DNA of 64,000 nt from positions 188,678 to 252,677 of the forward strand of contig NZ_HG964939.1 of the NCBI RefSeq assembly GCF_000613245.1, read 5' to 3'. Positions 16,816 through 25,724 of the stretch are shown here, in pieces (position 1 is the stretch's first letter; every line of letters begins with the position of its first letter). Both the position numbers and the translations under genes were made by a program. The notes under the pieces are model-generated. The model made no database searches, had not been told where the DNA came from, and saw only the letters and a list, made by a program, of their open reading frames with translations. Origin of the DNA: Mycobacterium asiaticum DSM 44297. Its GTDB lineage: Bacteria > Actinomycetota > Actinomycetes > Mycobacteriales > Mycobacteriaceae.

Positions 16816-17484
16816 GTGCGTGAACCGACGCTGAATCCGTCGCTGCTCAGCCGTATCTCGACGGTCTGGCGTCCGGACTGGACAAGGACCGTGCTGGCCC
16901 GGCGGGTGGCCGCCGGCGGGCTCGTCGTCTTGGCCGGTATTGCCGCGCTGCGGTCCAATCCGGACGGCGATCGCGTGAACGTGCTGGTCGCCACGCGCGA
17001 CCTCGGCCCCGGTACCGCACTCACCGCCGCTGACCTGCGAGTCGAAAGCCGTTTGGCTGCAACGGTTCCCGACGGCTCCCAAGCGGATCCGCTCACGGTG
17101 CTCGGCGCGACGCTGGCCGGCCCGACCCGCCGGGGCGAGGTGTTCACCGACGTCCGACTGCTCAACAGCCGGCTGGCCGAAACCAACGCCGGGCCAGGCG
17201 CAAGGATCGTGCCGCTGCACCTGACCGACGACGCGCTGGTCGACTTGATCCGGGTGGGTGACGTGGTCGATGTGCTTGCCGCGCCGGCCAACGAACCGGC
17301 GCCGTTAGCACCCGCGGCAAGCAGGGTCATCGCAACCGACGCCATCGTGGTGCTCGTGTCGGCCAGGTCAAAGCTCCAGTCCAGCGAGGGTGACCGCGTA
17401 GTGTTGGTTGCGCTGCCGGCTCGCGTGGCGAACACGGTGGCGGGCTCGGCGCTGGGTCAGACGGTGACGTTGACCCTGCACTGA
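16816..17484 (+). CDS. SAF-domain membrane-anchored protein
   Basis: The 222-residue protein has one N-terminal membrane segment (RVAAGGLVVLAGIAAL, about 29-44) followed by a SAF domain (VNVLVATRDLGPGTALTAAD), as in CpaB/RcpC pilus-assembly and flagellar FlgA proteins. The domain is predicted to face outside the membrane. No pilus genes adjoin it, so a link to Flp pili is only by family. The gene follows ruc by 65 bases in the same direction, the position of Rv0990c in M. tuberculosis, and may share its heat-shock transcript. The start is GTG. Confidence 0.75.
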   Translation: MREPTLNPSLLSRISTVWRPDWTRTVLARRVAAGGLVVLAGIAALRSNPDGDRVNVLVATRDLGPGTALTAADLRVESRLAATVPDGSQADPLTVLGATLAGPTRRGEVFTDVRLLNSRLAETNAGPGARIVPLHLTDDALVDLIRVGDVVDVLAAPANEPAPLAPAASRVIATDAIVVLVSARSKLQSSEGDRVVLVALPARVANTVAGSALGQTVTLTLH

Positions 17485-17550
17485 GCACGTTGCCACCGTT
17501 GGGCACGTGACCGATAGCAAACTCGGTCCAGTCCAGGAAGGGACGTCCTC

Positions 17551-18012
17551 ATGCTCAAAGGGTTCAAGGAGTTTCTCTCGCGGGGCAATATCGTCGACCT
17601 GTCCGTCGCGGTGGTCATCGGTACGGCGTTCACGGCGTTGGTCACGGCCTTCACCAACAGCGTCATCAAGCCACTGGTAAGCGCGATCGGCGCCGGCGAC
17701 ACGAGAAAGTTCGGCATCCTGTCGATACACATCGCCGGTGATCAGTACGTCGACTTCAACGCCGTACTGTCGGCCGCAATCAACTTCTTCCTGGTCGCGG
17801 CAGTGGTGTACTTCCTGGTCGTCCTGCCCTACAGCAAGCTGCGCAGGCAAGGCGAGGTCGAACAGGCCGATGACGCACAGGTGGTCCTGCTGAAAGAGAT
17901 CCGCGACCTGCTCGCCCAGACCAACGGCGATTCGTCCACCGGAAAGCATGGCTCGCACGAGGCAGCTGAGCTTTCACCGCCACCCAACTACGGGCCCCGC
18001 GCCGACGCCTAG
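17551..18012 (+). CDS. mscL: Large-conductance mechanosensitive channel
   Basis: The 153-residue protein is MscL, the pentameric membrane channel that opens under osmotic downshock. The N-terminal FKEFLSRGNIVDLSVAVVIG, the first membrane helix and the second (AAINFFLVAAVVYFLVV) match the M. tuberculosis protein whose structure is known (Rv0985c). A charged C-terminal bundle and a short variable tail follow. A GGAAGGGA ribosome-binding site lies nine bases before the ATG. It is convergent with moaB2, with eight bases between. Confidence 0.96.
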   Translation: MLKGFKEFLSRGNIVDLSVAVVIGTAFTALVTAFTNSVIKPLVSAIGAGDTRKFGILSIHIAGDQYVDFNAVLSAAINFFLVAAVVYFLVVLPYSKLRRQGEVEQADDAQVVLLKEIRDLLAQTNGDSSTGKHGSHEAAELSPPPNYGPRADA

Positions 18013-18020
18013 GTTCGGAG

Positions 18021-18569
18021 TCAGATCTCCAAGCTGGACAACTGGCCGATGATGTAGGCGGCTAGCGGATTCAAAGTGGCCATCCCGTCGCGCACGGCGT
18101 ACCGGGAACCGGCCAGGTTCACCACCAGCGTGCTGCCCGAGACACCGGCCAGCCCGCGCGATAAGCCCGCGTCGGTGATGCCCGCGGACAGGCCGGAGCC
18201 ACGGATGGCCTCGGCGATGCCGAGGATCTCCCGGTCGAGAATGTCGCGGGTGGCCTCGGGTGTGACGTCGCGCGGCGTCACACCCGTACCGCCGACCGAC
18301 ACCACCAGATCGACCCCGCCGATCACCGCGGTGTTCAGCGCGTTGCGGATCTCGACCTCGTCGGCCTCGACCGCCACCACGCCGTCCACCACGAAACCGG
18401 CCTCGGTGAGTAGCTCGGTGACCAGCGGGCCGCTGTGGTCCTCGTCGCCGTGCGCGGTGCGGTCGTCGACCACGACAACCAGAGCCCGGCCCACCACCAA
18501 CTCCGCACCCTGTTCCATGGGTGCCACCGTATATCCGAGGTCAGACAGCTGACCCTCCGCGTTCATCAC
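18021..18569 (-). CDS. moaB2: Molybdenum cofactor protein MoaB2
   Basis: The 182-residue protein has the MoaB/Mog fold with the molybdopterin-binding block VVSVGGTGVTPRDVTPEATRD. It acts in molybdenum cofactor synthesis by adenylylating or binding molybdopterin. It overlaps the pepD stop by four bases (ATGA), so it is translationally coupled to the mprAB-pepD operon as in M. tuberculosis (Rv0984). The functional link to the stress operon is unclear. Confidence 0.93.
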   Translation of the reverse strand: MMNAEGQLSDLGYTVAPMEQGAELVVGRALVVVVDDRTAHGDEDHSGPLVTELLTEAGFVVDGVVAVEADEVEIRNALNTAVIGGVDLVVSVGGTGVTPRDVTPEATRDILDREILGIAEAIRGSGLSAGITDAGLSRGLAGVSGSTLVVNLAGSRYAVRDGMATLNPLAAYIIGQLSSLEI

Positions 18570-20032
18570 TGCTCTGCCTTCCCAAGCGTCACCTGCACCG
18601 TGCGGGTACCGCCGGCCGGATCCTGATAGGTCAGCGTCACTTTGTCACCCGGTGCCTTCGAACGAACGGCGGCCACCAACGCGTCGGCGCTGTTGATCGT
18701 GCGGTCGTCGACCTTGGTGACGACGACTCCCTTGGGTACCCCGGCGTTGGCGGCCGCGCCGTTGCCGACGACCTCCATCACCTTGGCACCTGGTACTCCC
18801 TTATCCGTGGTGACCTGAACGCCGAGCGAAGCGTGCGACGCCTTGCCGGTGCTGATCAACTCGTCGGCGATGCGTTTGGCCTGGTCGACCGGGATCGCGA
18901 AGCCCAGGCCGATCGAGCCGCTCTGGGCATCGCCGGAGTCCGCGCCCAGGGTGGCGATGGCCGAGTTGATCCCGATCAACTGCCCGCTCATGTTGACCAG
19001 TGCGCCCCCGGAGTTACCGGGGTTGATCGCTGCGTCGGTCTGGATCGCGTCCAGGACCGTGTTCTGGTTGCCGGCCTCACCGGTGGTGGACACCGGCCGG
19101 TTGAGCGCGCTGACGATCCCCGTCGTCACAGTGCCGGCCAGGCCCAGCGGCGACCCGATGGCCAGCACCGGCTGACCGACCCGCAGGCCGGATGACGAGC
19201 CCATGGCGATCGGCGCCAGACCGGACGCACCCTGCACCCGGATGACGGCAATGTCGCTCGTGGGATCGGCACCGACCACCGAGAACGCGGCGGTGCGGCC
19301 GTCGGAGAACGTCACCGTCGTCTTGGGCGGAGGACTGCCCGCGGGCGGCTTGGCGGCCGCCGCAACGACGTGGTTGTTGGTCAGGATCAGCCCGTCCGCC
19401 GACAAGATCACGCCCGAGCCCTCCTCAGATTGCCGACCCAGGTCGGTCTCGAGCATCACGACGCTGGGCACCACTTTGGCGGCCACCTGCTCGACCGAGC
19501 CGGGCGGCATGTTCGCCGCCGGAACGCTGGGCGCGCCACCTGAAGCGACCGTCGTACCGGCGGTGCCGCCGGTCTTGTGGCCCAACTCCACCACGGTCGC
19601 CGCCGCTCCGCCGATACCGGCGGAGACCACCGCAATGGCCAACGCACCGAAGATCAGCCCGCCGGACCGGCGCCGGCGCGGCGGCGGTCCCATCGGCGGC
19701 AGCATCCCCGGGATGGGCCCGGGCCCGCCGGGAATTGGTCCCGGCCCGGTGTGGATCGGATGCGAGCCGGTGCCGGTGGGTATCGCGTGCGAGCCCGTGC
19801 TGCTCGGTATCGGACCCGAGCCGGTGTGGCCCGGTATGGCGCCCACGCCCGTACCGCTGAGCGGGTCGTAGGAGGAGCGGTACTGCGGCTGCTGCGACGA
19901 CTGGTAACGCCAGTCGAACTGCTGGTTGTAGTGCTGCTGCCCGTGGGCGTAGGCGGGGGGCACCGGCTGGTTGGGCGCGGCGCCATAACCGGGCTGCTGC
20001 GGCGGTGGCGAATACCTCGGGTGATTCGTCAT
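18566..20032 (-). CDS. pepD: HtrA-like serine protease PepD
   Basis: The 488-residue protein is the HtrA-family envelope protease and chaperone Rv0983. A long cytosolic Pro/Gly/Gln-rich N-terminus (1-120, with repeated TGSHxIP-type units at about 70-110) is followed by a membrane helix (about 124-148). A trypsin-like domain with His221, Asp260 and Ser341 (GNSGGALV) and one PDZ domain complete it. ATG 20032 was chosen; an upstream frame extension has no support. It is about 24 residues longer than the M. tuberculosis protein, apparently in the N-terminal repeats. It is regulated by MprAB and helps control envelope stress and sigma E. Confidence 0.93.
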   Translation of the reverse strand: MTNHPRYSPPPQQPGYGAAPNQPVPPAYAHGQQHYNQQFDWRYQSSQQPQYRSSYDPLSGTGVGAIPGHTGSGPIPSSTGSHAIPTGTGSHPIHTGPGPIPGGPGPIPGMLPPMGPPPRRRRSGGLIFGALAIAVVSAGIGGAAATVVELGHKTGGTAGTTVASGGAPSVPAANMPPGSVEQVAAKVVPSVVMLETDLGRQSEEGSGVILSADGLILTNNHVVAAAAKPPAGSPPPKTTVTFSDGRTAAFSVVGADPTSDIAVIRVQGASGLAPIAMGSSSGLRVGQPVLAIGSPLGLAGTVTTGIVSALNRPVSTTGEAGNQNTVLDAIQTDAAINPGNSGGALVNMSGQLIGINSAIATLGADSGDAQSGSIGLGFAIPVDQAKRIADELISTGKASHASLGVQVTTDKGVPGAKVMEVVGNGAAANAGVPKGVVVTKVDDRTINSADALVAAVRSKAPGDKVTLTYQDPAGGTRTVQVTLGKAEQ

Positions 20033-20146
20033 GACGCTAGAACGCTCTTCTCTACTTCGGGGGCTTGGTAAGGCCGACTCGCGCATGCCTTGCTTGCATG
20101 GCTTTGGTCTTCAACACTAACTGCACAACCACCTTGCGCGCGCGAA

Positions 20147-21688
20147 CTAAGAATCGACTGAGATAACGTTCGCCGAACCCCGTGAGTCGGCGCCGTCTCC
20201 GGAGTTGGGCTGATCAGATGTTGCGAGCTCGTCGTCCGCTGCGTCGCCGTCCTCGGCCTGGTACGTGGAGGCGGGCATCGGGCGACCAGGAAGCAACACG
20301 AAAATCGATGTGCCCGGCGGTTGTTTGCGCGGGTCGGTGTCCTCGACGCGCAGCGATCCACCGTGATTGAGCACGACCTGTTTGACGATTGCCAGACCGA
20401 GGCCGGACCCGGGCATCGCGCGCGCCGATGTCGAGCGGTAGAAGCGCTCAAACACGAGGCGGCGCTCCTGCGGAGGGATGCCGGGGCCCTGATCCGACAC
20501 CACCAGCTCGGCATGTGACGGGTCCAGTTGGCGCAGCACCACTCCCACGTGACCGCCCGGTGGACTCCATTTGGCCGCGTTGTCCATGAGATTCAGTGCG
20601 GCTCGCGATAACCCGGCCGTGTCACCGTAGACCTGCCACGGAATGATATCCACGTCGAAGTGAACGTCGTTGCGGCGCCGACGAACTCGTTCAAGGCTAC
20701 GGTCGATGACGTCGGCCATGTCGACCGGCTCGTGCACCGCGTGACCGGCGTCACCGCGGGTAAGGTCCACCAAATCGCCTACCAGAGTTGACAATTCCTC
20801 GATCTGAGCCAAAACGTCGGCGCGCAGATCCACCATCTCCTGCTCGGGCAACCGCGGCGCGCCCGGCTCCATCGAGGCCATCAGCAGTTCGACGTTGGTG
20901 CGCAGCGACGTGAGCGGGGTGCGCAATTCATGTCCGGCGTCGGTGACAAGTCGGGTCTGGCGTTCCCGCGACTCGGCCAATGCCCGCAACATCAGATTGA
21001 ACGCCTCAGTGAGCCTGGCGAGTTCGTCACTGCCGAACACCGGGATGGGCCGCAGGTCGTCGGTGCGTGCGACGCGCTCAGCCGCTTCGGTGAGGCGACC
21101 GACCGGACGCAGCCCGGCCCGGGTGACCATGCCGCCGGCCACCGCGGCCACCGCAACACCGACGCCCCCGACCATCAACAGCACAAAACGCAGTTTTCCC
21201 ATTACGGCCTCGGTCGGCCTCAGACTCTTGGAGATCAGAAGCGAGCTGCCGTTGGGCAGATGAATGGCGAGTACGCGCTGATCGGACGCGGTACGCCGGG
21301 ACATGAACAATTCACCGCGGATGACCGCCTTCTCGGGGGTGCCGACCGGCAGCGTCTGGCCCGGCTGGTTAGCGGTATAGATCGATTTACCCGGATTCAC
21401 CAGCATCGCGTTGACATCCGAGTAGGCGGTGCCTTCGATCGCCTTGCCCGGGTCGGCGGCCAGCGAGCCGCTGGCGATCAGCAACTGCGCCCGGCTCTGC
21501 AGCTGGTTGTCGATGTCGCTGTACAGCGCGGCCGAGATCACCGCATAGACGGCGAACGACATCAGCAGCACCACCATCGCCACCATGGACATCGCCAGCA
21601 GCATCACCCGCCAGCGCAGCGACAACGAGCTGGTGGCCCGCAAGGGCGCGCGCCGCACCCGGCCAGGACGGCGGAGCCGAAGTATCAA
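20147..21688 (-). CDS. mprB: Sensor histidine kinase MprB
   Basis: The 513-residue protein is the envelope-stress sensor kinase MprB (Rv0982). Two membrane helices (about 28-55 and 165-187) flank an extracytoplasmic sensor loop; HAMP, HisKA with His253 in HELRTPLTSLRTN, and a HATPase domain (DNAAKWSPPGGHVGV, DQGPGIPP, GSGLGLAIV) follow. It phosphorylates MprA and responds to detergent and cell-wall stress. It overlaps mprA by four bases and is followed by pepD after 114 bases. Confidence 0.96.
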   Translation of the reverse strand: MILRLRRPGRVRRAPLRATSSLSLRWRVMLLAMSMVAMVVLLMSFAVYAVISAALYSDIDNQLQSRAQLLIASGSLAADPGKAIEGTAYSDVNAMLVNPGKSIYTANQPGQTLPVGTPEKAVIRGELFMSRRTASDQRVLAIHLPNGSSLLISKSLRPTEAVMGKLRFVLLMVGGVGVAVAAVAGGMVTRAGLRPVGRLTEAAERVARTDDLRPIPVFGSDELARLTEAFNLMLRALAESRERQTRLVTDAGHELRTPLTSLRTNVELLMASMEPGAPRLPEQEMVDLRADVLAQIEELSTLVGDLVDLTRGDAGHAVHEPVDMADVIDRSLERVRRRRNDVHFDVDIIPWQVYGDTAGLSRAALNLMDNAAKWSPPGGHVGVVLRQLDPSHAELVVSDQGPGIPPQERRLVFERFYRSTSARAMPGSGLGLAIVKQVVLNHGGSLRVEDTDPRKQPPGTSIFVLLPGRPMPASTYQAEDGDAADDELATSDQPNSGDGADSRGSANVISVDS

Positions 21689-22371
21689 GGCGGCGTTTCG
21701 CGTAGCACGTAACCCACCCCGCGGACGGTGTGGATCAGCCGCGGCTCACCGTCGGCCTCGGTCTTGCGGCGCAGATACCCGACGTAGACCTCGAGCGCAT
21801 TACCGGAGGTGGGAAAGTCGAACCCCCACACCTCTTCCAGAATCCGGCTGCGGGTCAGGACCCGGCGCGGGTTGGCGATCAGCATCTCCAGCAGGGCGAA
21901 CTCCGTGCGGGTCAGGCTGATGCGGCGTTGCCCACGGATCACCTCGCGGGTGACCGGGTCCAGGCTCAGATCGGAGAACGTCATCGCCACCGACTCGGTG
22001 GCGTCGTCGGGCTTGGTGCGCCGCAGCAACGCCCGCATCCGCGCCAGCAGCTCTTCGAGAGCGAACGGCTTGGGCAGGTAATCATCGGCGCCGGCGTCCA
22101 GCCCCGCAACGCGCTCGGACACCGAGTCGCGGGCGGTGAGCACCAGGATCGGCAGGTCGTCGCCGGTACTACGCAACTGACGGCACACTTCCAGGCCATC
22201 CAGCCGAGGCATCATCACGTCCAGAACCAGCGCGTCGGGCCGGTCACTGGCGATCAGCTCGAGCGCTTCAACCCCGTCGTGGGCCAGATCAACCGAGTAG
22301 CCGTTGAAGGAAAGGGACCTGCGCAGCGACTCACGCACCGCGCGATCGTCGTCGACGACAAGTATTCGCAC
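21685..22371 (-). CDS. mprA: Response regulator MprA
   Basis: The 228-residue protein is an OmpR/PhoB-type response regulator (Rv0981). The receiver domain has the acidic pair in LVVDDDR and the phospho-acceptor Asp51 in LVLDVMMPRLDG. The C-terminal winged helix ends with the family motif VRGVGYVLRE. It controls pepD, sigB, sigE and its own operon during envelope stress. An MprA-box-like direct repeat lies 22 bases upstream of the start, consistent with autoregulation. Confidence 0.97.
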   Translation of the reverse strand: MRILVVDDDRAVRESLRRSLSFNGYSVDLAHDGVEALELIASDRPDALVLDVMMPRLDGLEVCRQLRSTGDDLPILVLTARDSVSERVAGLDAGADDYLPKPFALEELLARMRALLRRTKPDDATESVAMTFSDLSLDPVTREVIRGQRRISLTRTEFALLEMLIANPRRVLTRSRILEEVWGFDFPTSGNALEVYVGYLRRKTEADGEPRLIHTVRGVGYVLRETPP

Positions 22372-22392
22372 GGAGCCTAGTTTCGTACGAAC

Positions 22393-22411
22393 GTCTGAGA
22401 GCGGCCTGAGA
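22393..22411 (-). promoter_or_regulatory. MprA box upstream of mprA
   Basis: On the minus strand, TCTCAGGC and TCTCAGAC are near-identical eight-base direct repeats separated by CGC, 19 bases in all. This is the published MprA-box geometry: two loosely conserved octamers with a three-base spacer. It lies 22 bases before mprA. A perfect ten-base palindrome, TTCGTACGAA at 22382-22391, adjoins it. Confidence 0.75.
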
Positions 22412-22425
22412 GGCGCGCCGAGGTA

Positions 22426-22599
22426 CTAACGCTTGTCGAGGTCGATGAGGCCGAGGCGGGCGGCTTTGAGCAGCCGACGAGGCACCTTGTGCTTCTGGCC
22501 GGCGACGGTGACCCCGACCAGCTCGGTCGAGGTGGCCTTCCACTGCGAGCGCCGGCTACGGGTGTTCGAGCGCGACATTCTGCGCTTAGGTACGGCCAT
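22426..22599 (-). CDS. rpmF: Ribosomal protein L32
   Basis: The 57-residue protein is large-subunit protein L32, starting MAVPKRRMSRSNTRSRRSQ. It lacks the zinc-binding cysteines of many bacterial L32 proteins, so it is the zinc-independent type, as in other mycobacteria (Rv0979A). The ATG at 22599 gives the standard length; the frame extends upstream only because no stop intervenes. It precedes mprA in the same direction. Confidence 0.95.
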   Translation of the reverse strand: MAVPKRRMSRSNTRSRRSQWKATSTELVGVTVAGQKHKVPRRLLKAARLGLIDLDKR

Positions 22600-22825
22600 G
22601 GTCGGGCCTAACTCCTCGGTCGGGGTTACGGACGGGTGTGTCGCGCTCCATGACCTGGACGGTCGAACGGCGACAGTTGTCATCCAGGGTAGTCGGTGAG
22701 CCGCTGGTCACCAAAATGGCCAACGGCCGAGCCGGTTGGCGGGATACCAGACCCACCCGCTAACCTACCGGTTGGTTGGTACCTTGCTGCGCTCGCCGCG
22801 CATCCCAATGGAGGGAGGACGCGCA

Positions 22826-24530
22826 TTGGCCCCCGAGTCTGGTGCCGTGCGTATCGCGAACTGCTCCGGTTTCTACGGTGACCGGTTGTCCGCAATGCGC
22901 GAGATGCTCACCGGCGGCGACGTCGACTTCATCACCGGTGACTACCTCGCCGAGTTGACCATGCTGATCCTGGGCCGGGACCGGATGAAAAACCCCGACC
23001 GCGGCTATGCCAAGACCTTCCTGACCCAGCTCGAGGAGTGCCTGGCCCTGGCTCACGAACGTGGCGTGAGAATCGTGGCCAACGCCGGTGGCTTGAACCC
23101 GGCCGGCCTGGCCGACGCGGTGCGTGCCCTGGCCGAGCGGCTGGGCGTGCCGGCGCGGGTAGCCCACGTCGAAGGCGACGATCTGCAGCCGCGGGCGGCC
23201 GAGTTGGGACTCGGTTCGCCGCTGACGGCCAACGCCTATCTGGGCGGCTGGGGGATCGCGGACTGCCTCAACGCCGGGGCGGATGTCGTGGTCACCGGCC
23301 GGGTCACCGACGCTTCGGTGATCGTCGGATCCGCGGCGGCGCACTTCGGCTGGGGCCGCACCGACTACAACCAGCTGGCCGGCGCCGTGGTGGCCGGCCA
23401 TGTGATCGAGTGCGGTGTGCAGGCCACCGGCGGCAACTTCTCCTTCTTCACCGAAATACCTGACCTGACCTATGCCGGTTTCCCGTTGGCCGAGGTGAAC
23501 GCCGACGGCTCCTCGGTCATCACCAAGCACCCCGGCACCGGCGGCCTGGTCAGTGTCGACACCGTCACCGCGCAGCTGCTCTACGAGATCACCGGGGCCC
23601 GTTACGCCAACCCCGACGTGACGGCCCGGATGGACACCATCGAGCTGTCAGCCGACGGACCCGACCGGGTCCGGATCAGCGGAGTGGTGGGTGAACCGCC
23701 GCCACCCACCCTGAAGGTGTCGCTGAACAGCGTCGGCGGGTTCCGCAACGCGATGACGTTTGTGCTGACGGGGTTGGACATAGAAGCCAAGGCGGAATTG
23801 GTGCGGCGCCAACTGGAAGCCACGCTGACGGTCAAGCCCGCCGAGCTGGAATGGACGCTGGCCCGCACCGACCACCCCGACGCCGACACCGAAGAGGCCG
23901 CCAGCGCGCTGCTCAGTTGCGTGGTGCGCGATCCCGATCCCGCTAACGTGGGACGCAAATTCTCCGGCGCCGCAGTGGAATTGGCGTTGGCCAGCTATCC
24001 GGGTTTCACCGCCACCACCCCTCCCGGCGACGGCCAGGTGTACGGCGTGTTCACCCCCGGCTATGTCGAGGCCGGCCTGGTGCCGCCACATCGCGGTCCA
24101 CCCCGATGGAACCAGATGCGAAATCGCCTCCGCCACAGAGACTTTGGCTTTGAAGCCGGCCGAGGCACCGGCGTTGCCCGAACCGCTGCCGGCCGGACCG
24201 ACCCGGCGAGTGCCGCTCGGTTTGATCGCCGGCGCCCGCAGCGGCGACAAGGGCGGGTCCGCCAACGTCGGTGTCTGGGTGCGCACCGACGATCAATGGC
24301 GCTGGCTGGCCAACACACTGACCGTCGAGCTGCTCAAAGACCTGCTTCCCGAAGCGGCCGACCTGCCGGTGACCCGGCACGTGCTGCCCAATCTGCGGGC
24401 GGTGAACTTTGTGATTGAAGAAATCCTCGGGCAAGGCGTCGCCTATCAGGCGCGTTTCGACCCGCAGGCCAAGGGGCTGGGCGAATGGTTGCGCAGCCGC
24501 TACGTCGATATCCCGGAGCAACTTCTATGA
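22826..24530 (+). pseudogene. AtuA-like (acyclic terpene utilisation) protein, frameshifted
   Basis: The first frame from 22826 encodes the AtuA-family domain (VRIANCSGFYGDRLSAMREM, NAGGLNPAGLADAVRAL, YNQLAGAVVAGHVIECG). It derails after GYVEAGLVPP near 24086. The next phase resumes as HIAVHPDGTRCEIA and the C-terminal domain (GARSGDKGGSANVGVW, ending DIPEQLL). Removing one C near 24086 restores VPHIAVHPDG and a 567-residue protein, close to Rv0976c. I chose TTG 22826 because GGAGG lies seven bases upstream. The stop overlaps the fadE13 start. AtuA proteins belong to terpene/branched-acid degradation clusters, but their biochemical role is not settled. Confidence 0.85.
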
Positions 24531-25675
24531 ATATCTGGACCACATCCGAACGCGAGCAGCTGCGAAAGACCATGCGCTCGTTCACCGAGCGCGAGATCAT
24601 GCCCTACGTCAACGAGTGGGAGCGCGCCGGCGAGTTGCCCCGCGAGTTGCACCGGCGGGCGGGCGAGGCGGGCCTGCTGGGTGCCAACTTTCCCGAGTCG
24701 GTCGGGGGCGGCGGTGGTGACGGCGCCGACGCGGTGGTGATCTGCGAGGAGTTGCACCACTGCGGCGCGCCTGGCGGAGTTTTCGCCTCGTTGTTCACCT
24801 GCGGTATCGCAGTGCCGCACATGATCGCATCCGGCGACGAGCGGCTGATCGAGACCTTTGTGCGGCCGACGTTGGCCGGCGAGAAGATCGGCGCGCTGGC
24901 CATCACCGAACCCGGCGGCGGCTCGGACGTCGGCCACCTGCGGACCAGCGCGGTGCGCGACGGCGACCACTACGTGATAAACGGCGCCAAGACCTACATC
25001 ACGTCGGGGGTGCGTGCCGACTTCGTCGTGACCGCGGCGCGCACCGGCGGACCCGGTGCGGCCGGAGTTTCGCTGATCGTCGTGGAGAAGGGAACGCCGG
25101 GCTTTGCGGTGTCACGCAAGCTGGACAAGATGGGCTGGCGGTGCTCCGACACCGCGGAGTTGTCCTATACCGACGTCAGGGTGCCGGTAGAGAACCTGAT
25201 CGGCGCCGAGAACAGCGGGTTCGCTCAGATCGCCCAGGCATTCGTATCCGAGCGGATCGCGCTTGCTACACAGGCATATTCGAGCGCACAGCGGTGCCTG
25301 GACATCACTGCGCAGTGGTGCCGCGACCGGGAGACCTTCGGCCGTCCGCTGATCTCGCGACAGACCGTGCAGAACACCCTGGCCGAGATGGCACGTCGCA
25401 TCGATGTCGCCCGCGTCTACTCACGGCACGTGGTGGAGCGCCAGCTGGCCGGCGAGACCAACCTGATCGCCGAGGTCTGTTTCGCGAAGAACACCGCCGT
25501 CGAGGCGGGCGAGTGGGTGGCCAACCAGGGCGTCCAATTGTTCGGCGGCATGGGCTACATGGCCGAATCGGAGATCGAACGCCAATACCGGGATATGAGG
25601 ATCATCGGCATCGGCGGCGGGACCAGCGAGATCCTGACCGCGCTGGCGGCCAAGCTGCTGGGGTATCAGTCATGA
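24527..25675 (+). CDS. fadE13: Acyl-CoA dehydrogenase FadE13
   Basis: The 382-residue protein is a flavin-dependent acyl-CoA dehydrogenase with the family blocks ALAITEPGGGSDVGHLRTSA, TYITSGVRADF and the C-terminal QLFGGMGYMAESEIERQYRD. It introduces the alpha-beta double bond into an acyl-CoA. Length matches Rv0975c. ATG 24527 overlaps the AtuA-like stop (ATGA), showing coupling. In terpene and leucine clusters this enzyme acts before the biotin carboxylase step, as gene order suggests here. It is cytosolic. Confidence 0.94.
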   Translation: MNIWTTSEREQLRKTMRSFTEREIMPYVNEWERAGELPRELHRRAGEAGLLGANFPESVGGGGGDGADAVVICEELHHCGAPGGVFASLFTCGIAVPHMIASGDERLIETFVRPTLAGEKIGALAITEPGGGSDVGHLRTSAVRDGDHYVINGAKTYITSGVRADFVVTAARTGGPGAAGVSLIVVEKGTPGFAVSRKLDKMGWRCSDTAELSYTDVRVPVENLIGAENSGFAQIAQAFVSERIALATQAYSSAQRCLDITAQWCRDRETFGRPLISRQTVQNTLAEMARRIDVARVYSRHVVERQLAGETNLIAEVCFAKNTAVEAGEWVANQGVQLFGGMGYMAESEIERQYRDMRIIGIGGGTSEILTALAAKLLGYQS

Positions 25676-25724
25676 TCGCACCTCCTCCTCAGCATCACTG
25701 CGTTCTGCATCGTCGGAGGTGGTC

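Noticed and set aside
22426..22683. Longer L32 start at 22683
   Set aside because: The extra 28 residues are unlike L32; MAVPKRRMSRS is the universal mycobacterial start.
22736..24418. Taking the 560-codon frame as an intact protein because Rv0976c is also about 560 residues
   Set aside because: The last 100 or so codons lose all family similarity, while the next phase carries the AtuA C-terminal domain. The equal length is coincidence from an unsupported upstream start.
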